This document shows positions 49,601 through 54,615 of a stretch of 64,000 nucleotides of DNA, in pieces (positions within the stretch are counted from its first letter, which is position 1; each line of letters opens with the position of its first letter). The notes below the pieces were generated by a model. It was not told the origin of the DNA and did no database searches. It saw only the letters and a program-made list of their open reading frames with translations. Position numbers and translations under genes: made by a program. The stretch is taken from NCBI GenBank assembly GCA_911728455.2, contig OU452223.1, forward strand, positions 6,532,174-6,596,173, written 5' to 3'. The stretch comes from Marthasterias glacialis. Taxonomy: Eukaryota > Echinodermata > Asteroidea > Forcipulatida > Asteriidae.

Positions 49601-49676
49601 GCTCCTTCAAAAGTTCTGCTTGAGTTTTCCCGTTGATAACATCGGGAAGCATTGCTAATACTCGTGGCTCATACAT
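27273..49676 (-). CDS. Cytosolic sulfotransferase, six exons, 323 residues
   Basis: The protein would move the sulfuryl group from PAPS to a hydroxyl or amine of a small molecule in the cytosol. Six exons (49676-49457, 46554-46322, 30315-30192, 28256-28162, 27881-27695, 27385-27273) have GT..AG borders and keep one frame to a TAG stop. The length is a little above the usual 285-310. Visible family features are the PAPS loop YPKSGNHW (70-77), catalytic-type histidine in GTHCHWQLFP (H135), the 3'-phosphate site RNPKD..S (R157, S165) and the KGKVGGW C-terminal loop (286-292). The usual RKG arginine is leucine and GDW is GGW. The first ATG giving a normal N-terminus was chosen as start. The introns hold most of the window's transposons. 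The substrate cannot be told. Confidence 0.88.
27695..27881 (-). CDS. Sulfotransferase exon 5
   Basis: Encodes DLRGCICKIAKHLGKDLSDE, the TFDGMKK segment and HLGKAPFLLKG, equivalent to the region before the C-terminal PAPS-binding RKG loop. It is 187 bases with phase-1 donor AGG|GTAAGA. A copy one base shorter lies at 53804-53989. Confidence 0.88.
28162..28256 (-). CDS. Sulfotransferase exon 4
   Basis: Encodes FGGSWFDHVLGYWERR and LFLKYESLQK, which match the conserved GSWFDHV and LFLxYEDL segments of the family. It is 95 bases long, the usual size of this exon in SULT genes. An identical exon lies inverted at 53423-53517. Confidence 0.88.
28574..28620. repeat. Hairpin with tRNA A-box-like arm
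   Basis: Arms GTCGTGGCCGAGCGG (28574-28588) and CCGCTTGGCCACGAC (28606-28620) pair in 14 of 15 positions around a 17-base loop. TGGCCGAGCGGATAAG resembles a tRNA Leu/Ser A box, but no matching B box sits at the right distance. The hairpin lies at the edge of the block that is duplicated inverted near 53 kb. Confidence 0.6.
28797..28905. repeat. Cluster of GCGGCCGC-centred repeats
   Basis: Five GCGGCCGC-type palindromes (one decayed to GCGACCGC) separated by AAGATAATTAA or ACTTAATTAT. Similar sequence occurs at 29372-29408, as decayed pieces at 50343-50392, and at 53066-53128. The CpG-rich palindrome stands out from AT-rich surroundings. Confidence 0.7.
29703..30087 (+). repeat. 385-base dispersed repeat, uninterrupted copy
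   Basis: This segment recurs almost unchanged at 39055-39102 plus 45633-45985, where it is split by the LINE insertion. It begins CAATCTAAAAAAGCAAATTT and ends near GGGCTTCATGGTTA. It has no coding capacity, and the class is not clear. It is useful because it shows the empty LINE target: GAGAGTACCCGAGAAA here, against a 6.5 kb insertion between two TACCC copies there. Confidence 0.8.
30192..30315 (-). CDS. Sulfotransferase exon 3
   Basis: Encodes VVYLARNPKDTFVSF, which carries the 3'-phosphate-binding arginine and serine, and a phenylalanine-rich helix, ending in GTS/M. The acceptor is CTGCAG and the donor CCA|GTAAGT. The intron before it is 16 kb long and crowded with mobile elements. Confidence 0.85.
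30637..30940 (-). mobile_element. H3-type Helitron 3' fragment
   Basis: Starts with the CTAG hairpin end (ACTAGACGTGAG, arms around GTGACATCAC) and continues with decayed family sequence, including GACAGGAAGCGACAGGTCAC. It is much more diverged than the 3-10 kb copies, so older. Confidence 0.5.
30988..31812. mobile_element. Inverted-repeat DNA element (non-autonomous), 825 bases
   Basis: Both ends carry TAGACCGATTG[T/C]GCGACC as inverted repeats, and similarity extends through GTCACGTGACCTG..TGGGTA. At both sides the flank reads TTAA at the terminus, so a TA or TTAA target is possible. The interior has no transposase. Related pieces are at 17519-18290, 32199-32660 and 37516-37825, making this a family that colonised the locus several times. 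Confidence 0.7.
31915..32095 (-). mobile_element. Decayed Helitron interior fragment
   Basis: TTCCGGTTTCGACTGGAAGA followed by TGGAGTCAC, then CCCTTTCATATGACGTATAG, matches the repeat unit seen throughout the H1/H3 elements. No ends remain. Confidence 0.5.
32199..32660 (-). mobile_element. Truncated TAGACCGATTG element
   Basis: Starts with the terminal AATAGACCGATTGCGCGACC and runs as the reverse complement of about 31340-31812, to CTTTTCCAACGTTC. One end is missing. It has diverged by substitutions and small gaps from the complete copy. Confidence 0.65.
32672..35383 (-). mobile_element. H2 Helitron-like element, copy 1, with solo LTR inside
   Basis: The minus-strand 3' end is a hairpin (GTGTTTGT..ACAAACAC), seven bases and CTAG at 32672-32675. 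Inside are CTTCCTGTTTGGACCGGAAG repeats, each followed by AGGTCA and GGGTCA separated by five bases. The 5' end is GGGGGAAATAAAG and an AAT microsatellite near 35355-35383. The region 34490-34820 holds a duplicated block (CCACCAAAAACCTGTACAGG) not present twice in the other copies. No coding sequence. Confidence 0.65.
33069..33721. mobile_element. Solo LTR, 653 bases
   Basis: Inserted in the H2 element. It starts TGTAAGATT and ends AATCTTACA, giving TG..CA ends within a 9-base inverted repeat, and is flanked by ACTAG on both sides (33064-33068 and 33722-33726). The H2 copy on the plus strand shows the uninterrupted site at about 45100 (ACTAGT once in the reverse complement). The 5-base duplication and TG..CA ends are as known for LTR retroelement insertions; recombination between LTRs leaves such solo copies. 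Confidence 0.75.
35384..37284 (-). mobile_element. H2 Helitron-like element, copy 2
   Basis: Head to tail with copy 1, with CTAG at 35384-35387 and hairpin just inside. It has about five repeats of TTCCTGTTTGGACCGGAAGT followed by AAAGGTCAAAGTGGGGTCA. It ends at an AAT microsatellite near 37260-37280 and is followed by the 5' palindrome array. It is about 1.9 kb and close in sequence to the plus-strand copy at 43534-45492. Confidence 0.68.
37285..37515 (-). repeat. Four tandem 5' palindromes of the H2 Helitron
   Basis: Four near-identical units of about 60 bases. Each holds AGCTGTTCCGACTGATAGTC with its mirror arm GGAACAGCT, then A-rich spacer and ATCTCGACAGAAACAATAG. The plus-strand H2 copy has only one such unit (43534-43580). 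The arm TCGGAACAGCTA also lies beside the 3' hairpin of H2 (45451-45462). Confidence 0.8.
37516..37825 (-). mobile_element. Diverged end of the TAGACCGATTG element
   Basis: Contains GTCGTCCGACGCCGGTAGTG, ATTATGAAACAGAGATGTGA, GGGGTCACGTGACC and ATGTAAACATTGTCGCGCAA, in the same order as 17900-18160. It is the most diverged of the four family members seen. Confidence 0.55.
37970..38280 (-). mobile_element. Decayed Helitron interior fragment
   Basis: GGTTTTGACCGGAAGTAAAG then GGTCAAACTGATATC, and a second CTTCCGGTTTCAACCGG unit with AAGGTCAAATTGGGG, as in the H3 interior at about 320-470. No ends found. CRE-like TGACGTCA sites continue to about 38930, so decayed family sequence may extend further. 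Confidence 0.5.
38281..39054. other. Intron DNA with scattered CRE-like sites
   Basis: No gene. TGACGTCA or near matches at about 38642, 38777 and 38922 suggest very old Helitron remnants. Otherwise plain AT-rich intron of the sulfotransferase gene. Confidence 0.4.
39261..40112 (+). CDS. LINE ORF1 protein, 283 residues
   Basis: Intact frame. The N-terminal 60 residues are basic and serine-rich with CKSC..H motifs. A coiled-coil stretch of about residues 75-145 follows (KLDKVIRNQHDLLTRMEILE and VEDVEKKIKSLSEG). Next comes a region starting NLRFGGIPE that matches the RRM and C-terminal domains of LINE ORF1 RNA-binding proteins, including RHILVKF and a final RNGDLFIDGK. In LINEs this protein coats the RNA. 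Intact ORF1 beside damaged ORF2 is notable. Confidence 0.78.
   Translation: MPPRKEKKGSNSAELSSSSVPAPCKSCDHPPADHSPSSPASEIACLRQDIRGMAADLHGKLDKVIRNQHDLLTRMEILESANEEMKKSLVFTTRSVEDVEKKIKSLSEGLCKMASQMKEAQSKIVQLEEANLHLERYSRGFNLRFGGIPETLNENPSYPYEKVREILTTKFNMADIKIENAHRSGRVPKVASEMSLKPRHILVKFLYRPERLEILKHAKSSLINTSMFVLQDLPAADLAKKRSLRDIMKKAYDSGHKVVFRNGDLFIDGKNTPCLLNRHLRKL
40394..40982 (+). pseudogene. LINE ORF2, 5' remnant
   Basis: The first part encodes CELCHQHN..LPFNHLSDDQDFVLAL, which in related LINEs is the stretch before the endonuclease. The sequence then passes, near 40540, directly to NVASFLNDLEKVNWD and FHSKFSKLYDKRFPV, which lie after the endonuclease. The apurinic-type endonuclease domain is therefore deleted. 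The fragment ends at the nested LINE. Confidence 0.7.
40983..41753 (-). mobile_element. Nested 5'-truncated LINE, CR1/Jockey-like
   Basis: Minus-strand insertion flanked by TCGAT on both sides (40978-40982, 41754-41758). It encodes the RT end and C-terminal region: VKNLGVIFDS-like block, VFSRIDYGNALLFG, RLQRLQNRAARLIF, LHWLPIRKRIEFKI and GPRLWNCLP. The 3' tail is a TTGTA pentanucleotide repeat, seen here as ATACA units at 40981-41001. The strong 5' truncation is typical of LINE insertion. Confidence 0.82.
41759..43358 (+). pseudogene. LINE ORF2, reverse transcriptase part
   Basis: One open frame of over 530 codons resumes after the nested LINE with SIKEIKHNGRLI. RT motifs in order are NYRPISVLS, LDLSKAFDTVNHD (motif A), CGVPQGSLLGPLL (motif B) and ILFADDTNI (motif C, FADD), then the thumb and a C-terminal region ending WNNLPMSLSG. 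The FADD form and GVPQGSxLGPLL place it in the CR1/L2/Jockey group. The whole RT frame is open although the endonuclease is gone. Confidence 0.85.
43534..45492 (+). mobile_element. H2 Helitron-like element, copy 3, inside LINE 3' region
   Basis: The plus-strand copy begins with a single palindrome (AGCTGTTCCGAC..GTCGGAACAGCT), CTGTCGAGATTTTTA and an ATT microsatellite. It has the same internal repeats as the two minus copies and ends with hairpin 45464-45481, seven bases and CTAG at 45489-45492. At the site of the solo LTR in copy 1 this copy is uninterrupted. Together with 35384-37284 it forms a large inverted repeat around the LINE. Confidence 0.7.
45633..45985 (+). repeat. Right part of the split 385-base dispersed repeat
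   Basis: Matches 29747-30087 base for base with very few changes. It starts in the second TACCC target copy after the LINE. The left part is 39055-39102. Confidence 0.8.
46000..46256 (-). mobile_element. Helitron 5' fragment close to exon 2
   Basis: GACACATGATGACGTCATCA and the phrase ACTTGAACGGTTTCAT match the H3 right part at about 490-560. After it come two 5' palindromes ending AGAACACCTAA and CGAACACCTAA. It lies within the intron, about 65 bases from the exon 2 donor. Confidence 0.6.
46322..46554 (-). CDS. Sulfotransferase exon 2
   Basis: Encodes the rest of the PAPS loop (GNHW), helix INEILHYI, and the segment with the catalytic-type histidine GTHCHWQLFP. The acceptor is TATCAG and the donor AAG|GTAAGA. 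Helitron palindromes lie within 75 bases of the donor, inside the following intron. Confidence 0.85.
46690..46825. repeat. Short repeats with TTCGTTCCCTCGAACTAATC
   Basis: Four to five imperfect copies of a 20-30 base unit containing TTCGTTCCCT, alternating CGAACTAAT and CGTTGC endings. No coding meaning. Confidence 0.7.
47950..48040 (+). repeat. 21-base minisatellite
   Basis: Repeats of GCATAGTCGCGTCGTGCC plus TTC or GTC, four to five units. The same unit occurs at about 48470-48513 and, reversed, at 48602-48706. It is CpG-rich, and any reading frames across it are repeat products (HSRVVPS). Confidence 0.85.
48042..48442. mobile_element. MITE-like element with 90-110 base inverted repeats
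   Basis: Ends TAGCCTTTCGCCAAGGCCTT and its reverse complement variant (AAGGCCTTGACGAAAGGCTA). Both arms include GTCTTCG, TGGCGAAGCC and CCAACTTG. The interior of about 170 bases is unrelated sequence. It interrupts the minisatellite of the outer foldback. Confidence 0.65.
48514..48601. repeat. 29-base perfect hairpin arms
   Basis: The left arm starts CCCGGAAGCAGTTTTACTGT (48514-48542) and its exact reverse complement is at 48573-48601, with 30 bases between. The two minisatellite blocks on either side point toward each other, so this hairpin is the centre of the right part of the foldback. Confidence 0.8.
48787..49456. other. Intron 1 DNA without recognised features
   Basis: No gene or repeat recognised between the foldback and exon 1. 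AT-rich. Confidence 0.5.
49457..49676 (-). CDS. Sulfotransferase exon 1
   Basis: Encodes residues 1-73 and the first base of codon 74, from MYEPRVLAML to YPKSG. The donor is CAG|GTTAGT. It ends inside the PAPS-binding loop, so the glycine codon is split between exons 1 and 2. No TATA box or other promoter element is evident upstream. Confidence 0.8.
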
Positions 49677-50640
49677 GTTGTTGTCTGCTTTGAGATTCCA
49701 GTCTCTGGTTTTTCAAGCTCCTTTTTATGTAAAATGACTGTTGTTATAGGCGACATAACAAAGCGCATGCGCAGGTTATGTGGGCGTGACGGGGCCAACA
49801 TGAAAATAATGATTTCCATCAGTTTTGATATAATGACCCCTGCAATATCATGGGCATCAATGTATATACCAGCACATTCATTTTCCAAACGGGGGGGGGG
49901 GGGGGGGGGGGGCGTGAAATTTACCGATCAAGCAGCAAATGATGATTGAAGGCAAGTTGTGGCGATGGAGTCACTGGTTGGTAATGGTTGACATCGTTTT
50001 TTACCCGCCTCTTATTGTTTGACATTACAGTGAACATTGTAGTATAATGTCGAAAGTTTATTTCTCATTACAAGTGGGCGGGATGATATCTTGATTTTTT
50101 TTTTGGAAGGAAAAATAGGGGGATGTGCGCCCCTCACGCCCCCGGACCCGCCCCTGGCTAGTGAGTTCCACCTGATGCATTCAGGAGGAAGGATGAGATC
50201 CATCTGTGCAAAAACTGACCGTCTTAAGAATAATTTTACACCATCGGCTATGCGGGTTTTTACGGAAGCCGGCTAGTGCCAGGAGATTAAAAGTTAAATA
50301 TATTATTTTCGTGAGCGCGAGAATATTTTTTTGTACAAATTATCTGGCGGCCACCACATAATTATCTGGCGTTCGCCACTTAATTATCTGGTTTTAATTT
50401 AGGTTTTTAATAATGTAAATTCAGGTCTATTTTTTGTATTGTATTGATTATATACGTTGTGTTTTTTGTTGATTGTATTGTATGTTAGTTTATTGATGTT
50501 GCGAGTCCAACGTTACAAATTCCTGTGATTGTTTAATCATTGGCTAAATAAATCATTCTATTCTATGACGTGACAATTAAAACTTACTGGTTCCAGTAAA
50601 ATGAAAAGGGGAAGAGGGATCTGAATAAAGTAAAAAATAC
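49677..50640. other. Upstream region of the sulfotransferase gene
   Basis: Contains a G run of about 20 at 49891-49911 and decayed CTGGCGGCCACC..TTAATTATCTGG repeats near 50343-50392. A 21-base match to the exon 3 donor region lies at 50581-50601 (AACTTACTGGTTCCAGTAAA), in the same orientation as the gene and without the rest of the exon. The promoter should lie here, but I recognise no core element. Confidence 0.4.
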
Positions 50641-50650
50641 CGAGACCGCC

Positions 50651-50712
50651 AACGGCTGGATGGCTTAGTTGGTAGAGCCTTGGTACGTCAAGCCGGTGGT
50701 CCCAGGTTCTAA
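50651..50712 (+). repeat. tRNA-derived sequence (decayed)
   Basis: GGATGGCTTAGTTGGTAGAG is a good tRNA A-box and D-arm, and CCCAGGTTCTAATT is a decayed B box at a suitable distance. The acceptor stem does not pair and the anticodon arm is poor. It is a tRNA pseudogene or the head of a SINE, not a working tRNA. Confidence 0.5.
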
Positions 50713-50756
50713 TTTTTCTTTGTTCAACCCAAAAATTAAATTTGCTGGTAAATGTT

Positions 50757-52948
50757 TTTTAGGTGTTCGGCTAGCGGCCGAAAACCTATTGTTATTGTTC
50801 TGTTTTTTTTTTTTTTTCTGGGCTTTCTTAGTCGTCGAAACTTGTCCGCAAATTTTCTCAAAAAGTTAAGCTTGTATGAACTTGAAACTTACCATGTACA
50901 AAGATATTAGTGAGTAGATGAAACCGCTAATTTTTTGGAATGATGACGTCATTGATGACGTCATGACGATAAATAAACGTTAAATAATTCAAAAAATCAT
51001 AACTCCTGAAGTACACAATGGATTTTTACAATCTGTACATCATCGGAAAGGTCTTTAAAAAATAATTAAATGTCTCACAGAGATGACCCTAATTTGACCT
51101 TGTCTTCCGGTTCAAACCGGAAGTTGAAGCAAAAAATGCTTAAAAGTCACAATTTAAGCGGTGGAGTCAATATGAAACAGAATTTGGACCTGGTTTCAGT
51201 GTACGAAATAAAATGTAGTTTATGTCCTTTGAAAATAATACATTGATGACGTCATCAAATGTTACAGTTTGTTACGACGACGAGTTTAAAAATAAAAAAA
51301 AATTTATTTCCAATTATTTTTGAGCAAACTACATGTTGAATATTTTAGTAATAGATAACGACTATAAAAGCCTAATATTGTGAAATTTTAACAAAATTGG
51401 CCGTTGCATAACGAAGTTATATTAAGGTGAAAAGTGCCGTTTTTAGCGCGATCGCCGATAGAGTCTGTACAGTTACCTTACTGTATTGCACCCCGTGCGT
51501 GTGCACTCTAGGATTTTACAGCGTGTTGTGTATAGTATATACACAGCGCTGCTCGGTAGTAGTGTCAACAACAGTAATGCTTGCACAGTAACTTGGCATG
51601 CTTCCAAGAAATGAACCTGCGAGGCGCATACACAGTGCTTTTACAAAGACCGTTAATTTGAAATAGCGCCCTCAAACCTGTATGGACGCACACTTCTTTA
51701 TTTTATTGACACCACGTAGATGCCGAACAAAATGGAGGGCAGCAAGGCTTAATGTTTCGATAAAAGGCAAAATGAATACTATTTTGAAATGTAATTAAAA
51801 GTGTTGTATACTATCAGTTATTTGTTTACTTCGTGGCTGTTTACATGAAAATTCCAATGTAAAAAGATACTGCAGCCTTCATCCATGTAATAAATAGTTC
51901 AAAAAATTCATAACTCAAGAACGGCAAATGCTACATTCAAAATCTTTGGTGCATATGAAAGGTCTTGTAATGTTGGACAAATTGTATGCAAACTGTGACC
52001 TGATTTGACCTTTACTTCCGGTAGAAACCGGAAGTTAAAGTAACAAATCATGTTATTTGGGGCTCTAGAGCCTAAGTGATTGAAAATATCAACAAACTTT
52101 CAATGAATAATATTTTCTTTAACTCAGGAGCATTTTAGAAATGTAATATATGACGTCATAGCTACGTCACAACGAAATTGAGACACGAGGTCAAAAAAAA
52201 TTATTTTGCTATCTCAAAAAATAAAGCATGTACGGTCTTGAAACTTACTGTACACCTAGACCACAGTGTGTATATGACAAAGCAAAATTTTGGGAATGAT
52301 GACGTCATCGATGACGTCATTACATTAAATTGAAGTTTTATACTAAAATAATCATATCTTAAGAATAATACATGCTACATACATGATCTTTACACCATAT
52401 GAAAGGTCTTGAAGTACTAAACAAATCTTACACAGGGTGTGACCCCATTTGACCTTCACTTCCGGTCGAAAACGGAAGTAGTAGTTTTGTTATGAAAAAA
52501 CGATTCTGAATTACGTAAATTTGTATATTAATTGTATAACTTAATTTTAAAGCCCCTCGACGATTCTACAAATATTTACAAAGTGTGACCTCATTTGACC
52601 TTCACTTCCGGTCGAAACCGGAAGTATAAGTTTGTACTACAAAAATATGTACCTTATTAATGAAACGTGGTATAATAATAATCGTTACATCAATTTAAAG
52701 CTCTCTGACAATTCTAGATACCATGCACAAGGTGTGACCCCATTTGATCTTTAGTTCCTGTCAAACCGGAAGTTGAAGTTTCATATGACAAACCTTCATG
52801 AATAAAGATAAAAAAGTACAACTAAATATTTCGCCCGTCAGCATAGCACAAATAGACAAGAAACGTGCACATAATATTGACCTTAAAATTTTCAATTACG
52901 TAATTAAGCCGAACACCGTGAGTTTGTCCACAAACTCTAAATCTCTAG
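50757..52948 (+). mobile_element. Complete H1 Helitron-like element, plus strand
   Basis: The clearest copy in the window. It begins with a 5' palindrome (AGGTGTTCGGCTAGCGGCCG, then AAAACCT), a T run, and TCTGGGCTTTC at 50817. It ends with GCCGAACACC, hairpin 52920-52937, seven bases and CTAG at 52945-52948. The interior has CTTCCGG palindromes, TGACCTCATTTGACCTTCAC (the DR4 pair in reverse), CRE pairs and an H3-like middle with TTTTTAGCGCGATC. It is unlike the arrays in being a single insertion. Confidence 0.72.
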
Positions 52949-53065
52949 TTGTAATTTTTTCTTTACATTTCTGGTTTCCAAGAATTTTGTAAAATGACCA
53001 AAAGGGTCCGAGAAGCTGTTTTTGCGATGTCGTTTGGGAAAAATGAAATCGCCACCCGGGATGTT

Positions 53066-53128
53066 GCGGCCGCACGATAATTAAGAGGCGCCCACAAGAT
53101 AATAAGTGGCGGCCGCAAGATAGTTAAG
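53066..53128. repeat. GCGGCCGC repeat piece
   Basis: Two GCGGCCGC palindromes with GATAATTAA and GATAATAAGT spacers, like 28797-28905. It borders the inverted sulfotransferase copy, as the other cluster borders the source region. Confidence 0.6.
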
Positions 53129-53139
53129 TTCTATTCTGT

Positions 53140-54022
53140 TCTGTGAATCTCAACAAACAATAATGTTTCCATTTCGGGGATGGGGTTATTTTTGTACAAG
53201 AGGGGAATAATGATTTGTTAGAATAGAGGTCTTTTGTTTTTTTTTGTGGTGTTTTAGTGATGGGGTGGGGTTGGAGGACTCCTTCTCCGCCACATATCGG
53301 GCATGGTATAAACGTTTGTTTTCAAGTTTCAAAACTCCTTTTAATGGGCCCCGTAATAATAGGAACTTTATCAAGAATCATTGGCTGGACCTCAATGATG
53401 TGTGGACTGGATTTTGTTTCAGTGTTTGGAGGATCTTGGTTTGATCACGTGCTCGGCTACTGGGAACGTCGAAATGAGGGGAATGTCTTATTCTTGAAAT
53501 ATGAAAGTCTGCAAAAGGTAAATATTGTGTTTCCGGAAAAGAAGTTTAAAATTCGGAGGGTCTTATGTAGTATAATCTAAACAACTTGTTACTTTATTTT
53601 AATCAAAACAATACACAAGGTTCAAAGAAAAGGTGTGGAAAATAATTCATTATAATGTTTGTATCCATTTCGTAAACATTACTTTACTCTAGGATATTTT
53701 CAATGACACTTTCCCGCCATTTCCTCAAGATTCTCTTTGTCACGGGGCCCAAGAGTAGACACGATCCGAGAGTTTAAAAGTTCACTTGTTGTACAAAATG
53801 TAGGATCTGAGGGGTTGCATCTGCAAAATAGCAAAGTACTCGGGAAGGATCTGTCTGATGACGTCATCGATTACATCACCGAGAGAACTACCTTTGACGG
53901 GATGAAGAAAACGTACCAAGAAATAGACAGTGCAGATAAAGCCAACATGCTGACAGGCCATCTGGGAAAGGCGCCATTTCTTATGAAGGGTAAGATTTAA
54001 CGATGTTGCGGACTTTCAACAA
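53140..54022 (+). pseudogene. Inverted partial copy of the sulfotransferase gene
   Basis: Matches the reverse complement of 27655-28560: intron sequence, exon 4 (53423-53517, 95 bases, same protein), the following intron, and exon 5 (53804-53989). Exon 5 is 186 bases instead of 187: near 53837 AAGCATCTCGG has become AAGTACTCGG, which shifts the frame. Exons 1-3 and 6 are absent. Introns are kept, so it arose by DNA duplication, not by retrocopying. Homology stops at GGACTTTCAACAA, where the Polinton-like element begins. Confidence 0.85.
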
Positions 54023-54186
54023 AGACCAACAGTAGTATACAAAGTGGGGGTTCTGGCGCACTTTGTACCGGCACATTTGTACCGGCCACCCGTCAGGCGC
54101 TCATCGCGGCCTAAATAGCGCGCGCCGCGGCCTAAAAAGGCTTTTAGGCGCAACGCGGCCGGGCCCTCGAGCGCCGGCGCACCGTC

Positions 54187-54210
54187 GACAAATTCACATA
54201 TGAATTTGTC
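54187..54210. promoter_or_regulatory. Dispersed palindrome, left-end copy
   Basis: First of the family: GACAAATTCAC, two central bases AT, then the mirror arm. It is located between the element's left end and its first frame. Others: 57621-57642, 58772-58795, 59737-59760, 59965-59988, 60459-60482, 60663-60686, about 62013 and 62076, and 63373-63396, with half copies at 60022, 60485 and 60707. Confidence 0.8.
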
Positions 54211-54300
54211 ATCGTCGGGCCGTCGGGCGCACGCCACGGAATGTGAGTAATTTTTATTAGACACACCCGTCCTAATGGCTATACCTGAGGTATATAGTAT

Positions 54301-54579
54301 ATGATGAAGGGTAAAAACAATTGCCAGTGGCTCGTTCTAGGCTCTACGGGGCTTTGTGGCCGTAGCTGCCTTAGGGACCATTGTAAAATTCACCGGGCTA
54401 TACTTCGGGAAGGTAGGGCAACTCATACCTGCCAAGGTTGTGGAATAGGGGTAAAAACAGCCCTGGCTCTGTGCCACTACTGTGGGGCTGGCCGCGCCCG
54501 TATGCAGGCCTGGTGTGGAAAGCAACGCACCTTTAGGGCAGAGATTAAACGCCTGGCAGCGATCGAAATTTTTAATTAG
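54301..54579 (+). other. Small cysteine-rich open frame
   Basis: A 92-codon frame with CGRSC, CQGCGIG and CHYCGAGR spacing suggestive of a zinc-binding fold. It lies just upstream of the polymerase region and at the left end of the element. No family recognised. Its cysteine/histidine pattern is the only support that it is coding. Confidence 0.45.
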
Positions 54580-54615
54580 AGAGATGGTAACATATAGGCA
54601 TACTCATCCAGCACT

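Noticed and set aside
50651-50712. Working tRNA gene
   Set aside because: A-box is good, but the acceptor and anticodon stems do not pair and the B box is decayed; listed as tRNA-derived only.
10141-52992. Recurring 70-90 codon frame starting MNKDKKVQLNISPVSI in several Helitron copies
   Set aside because: It recurs because the element does. It runs over the hairpin end into unrelated sequence, and differences among copies do not favour silent sites as far as I can see.
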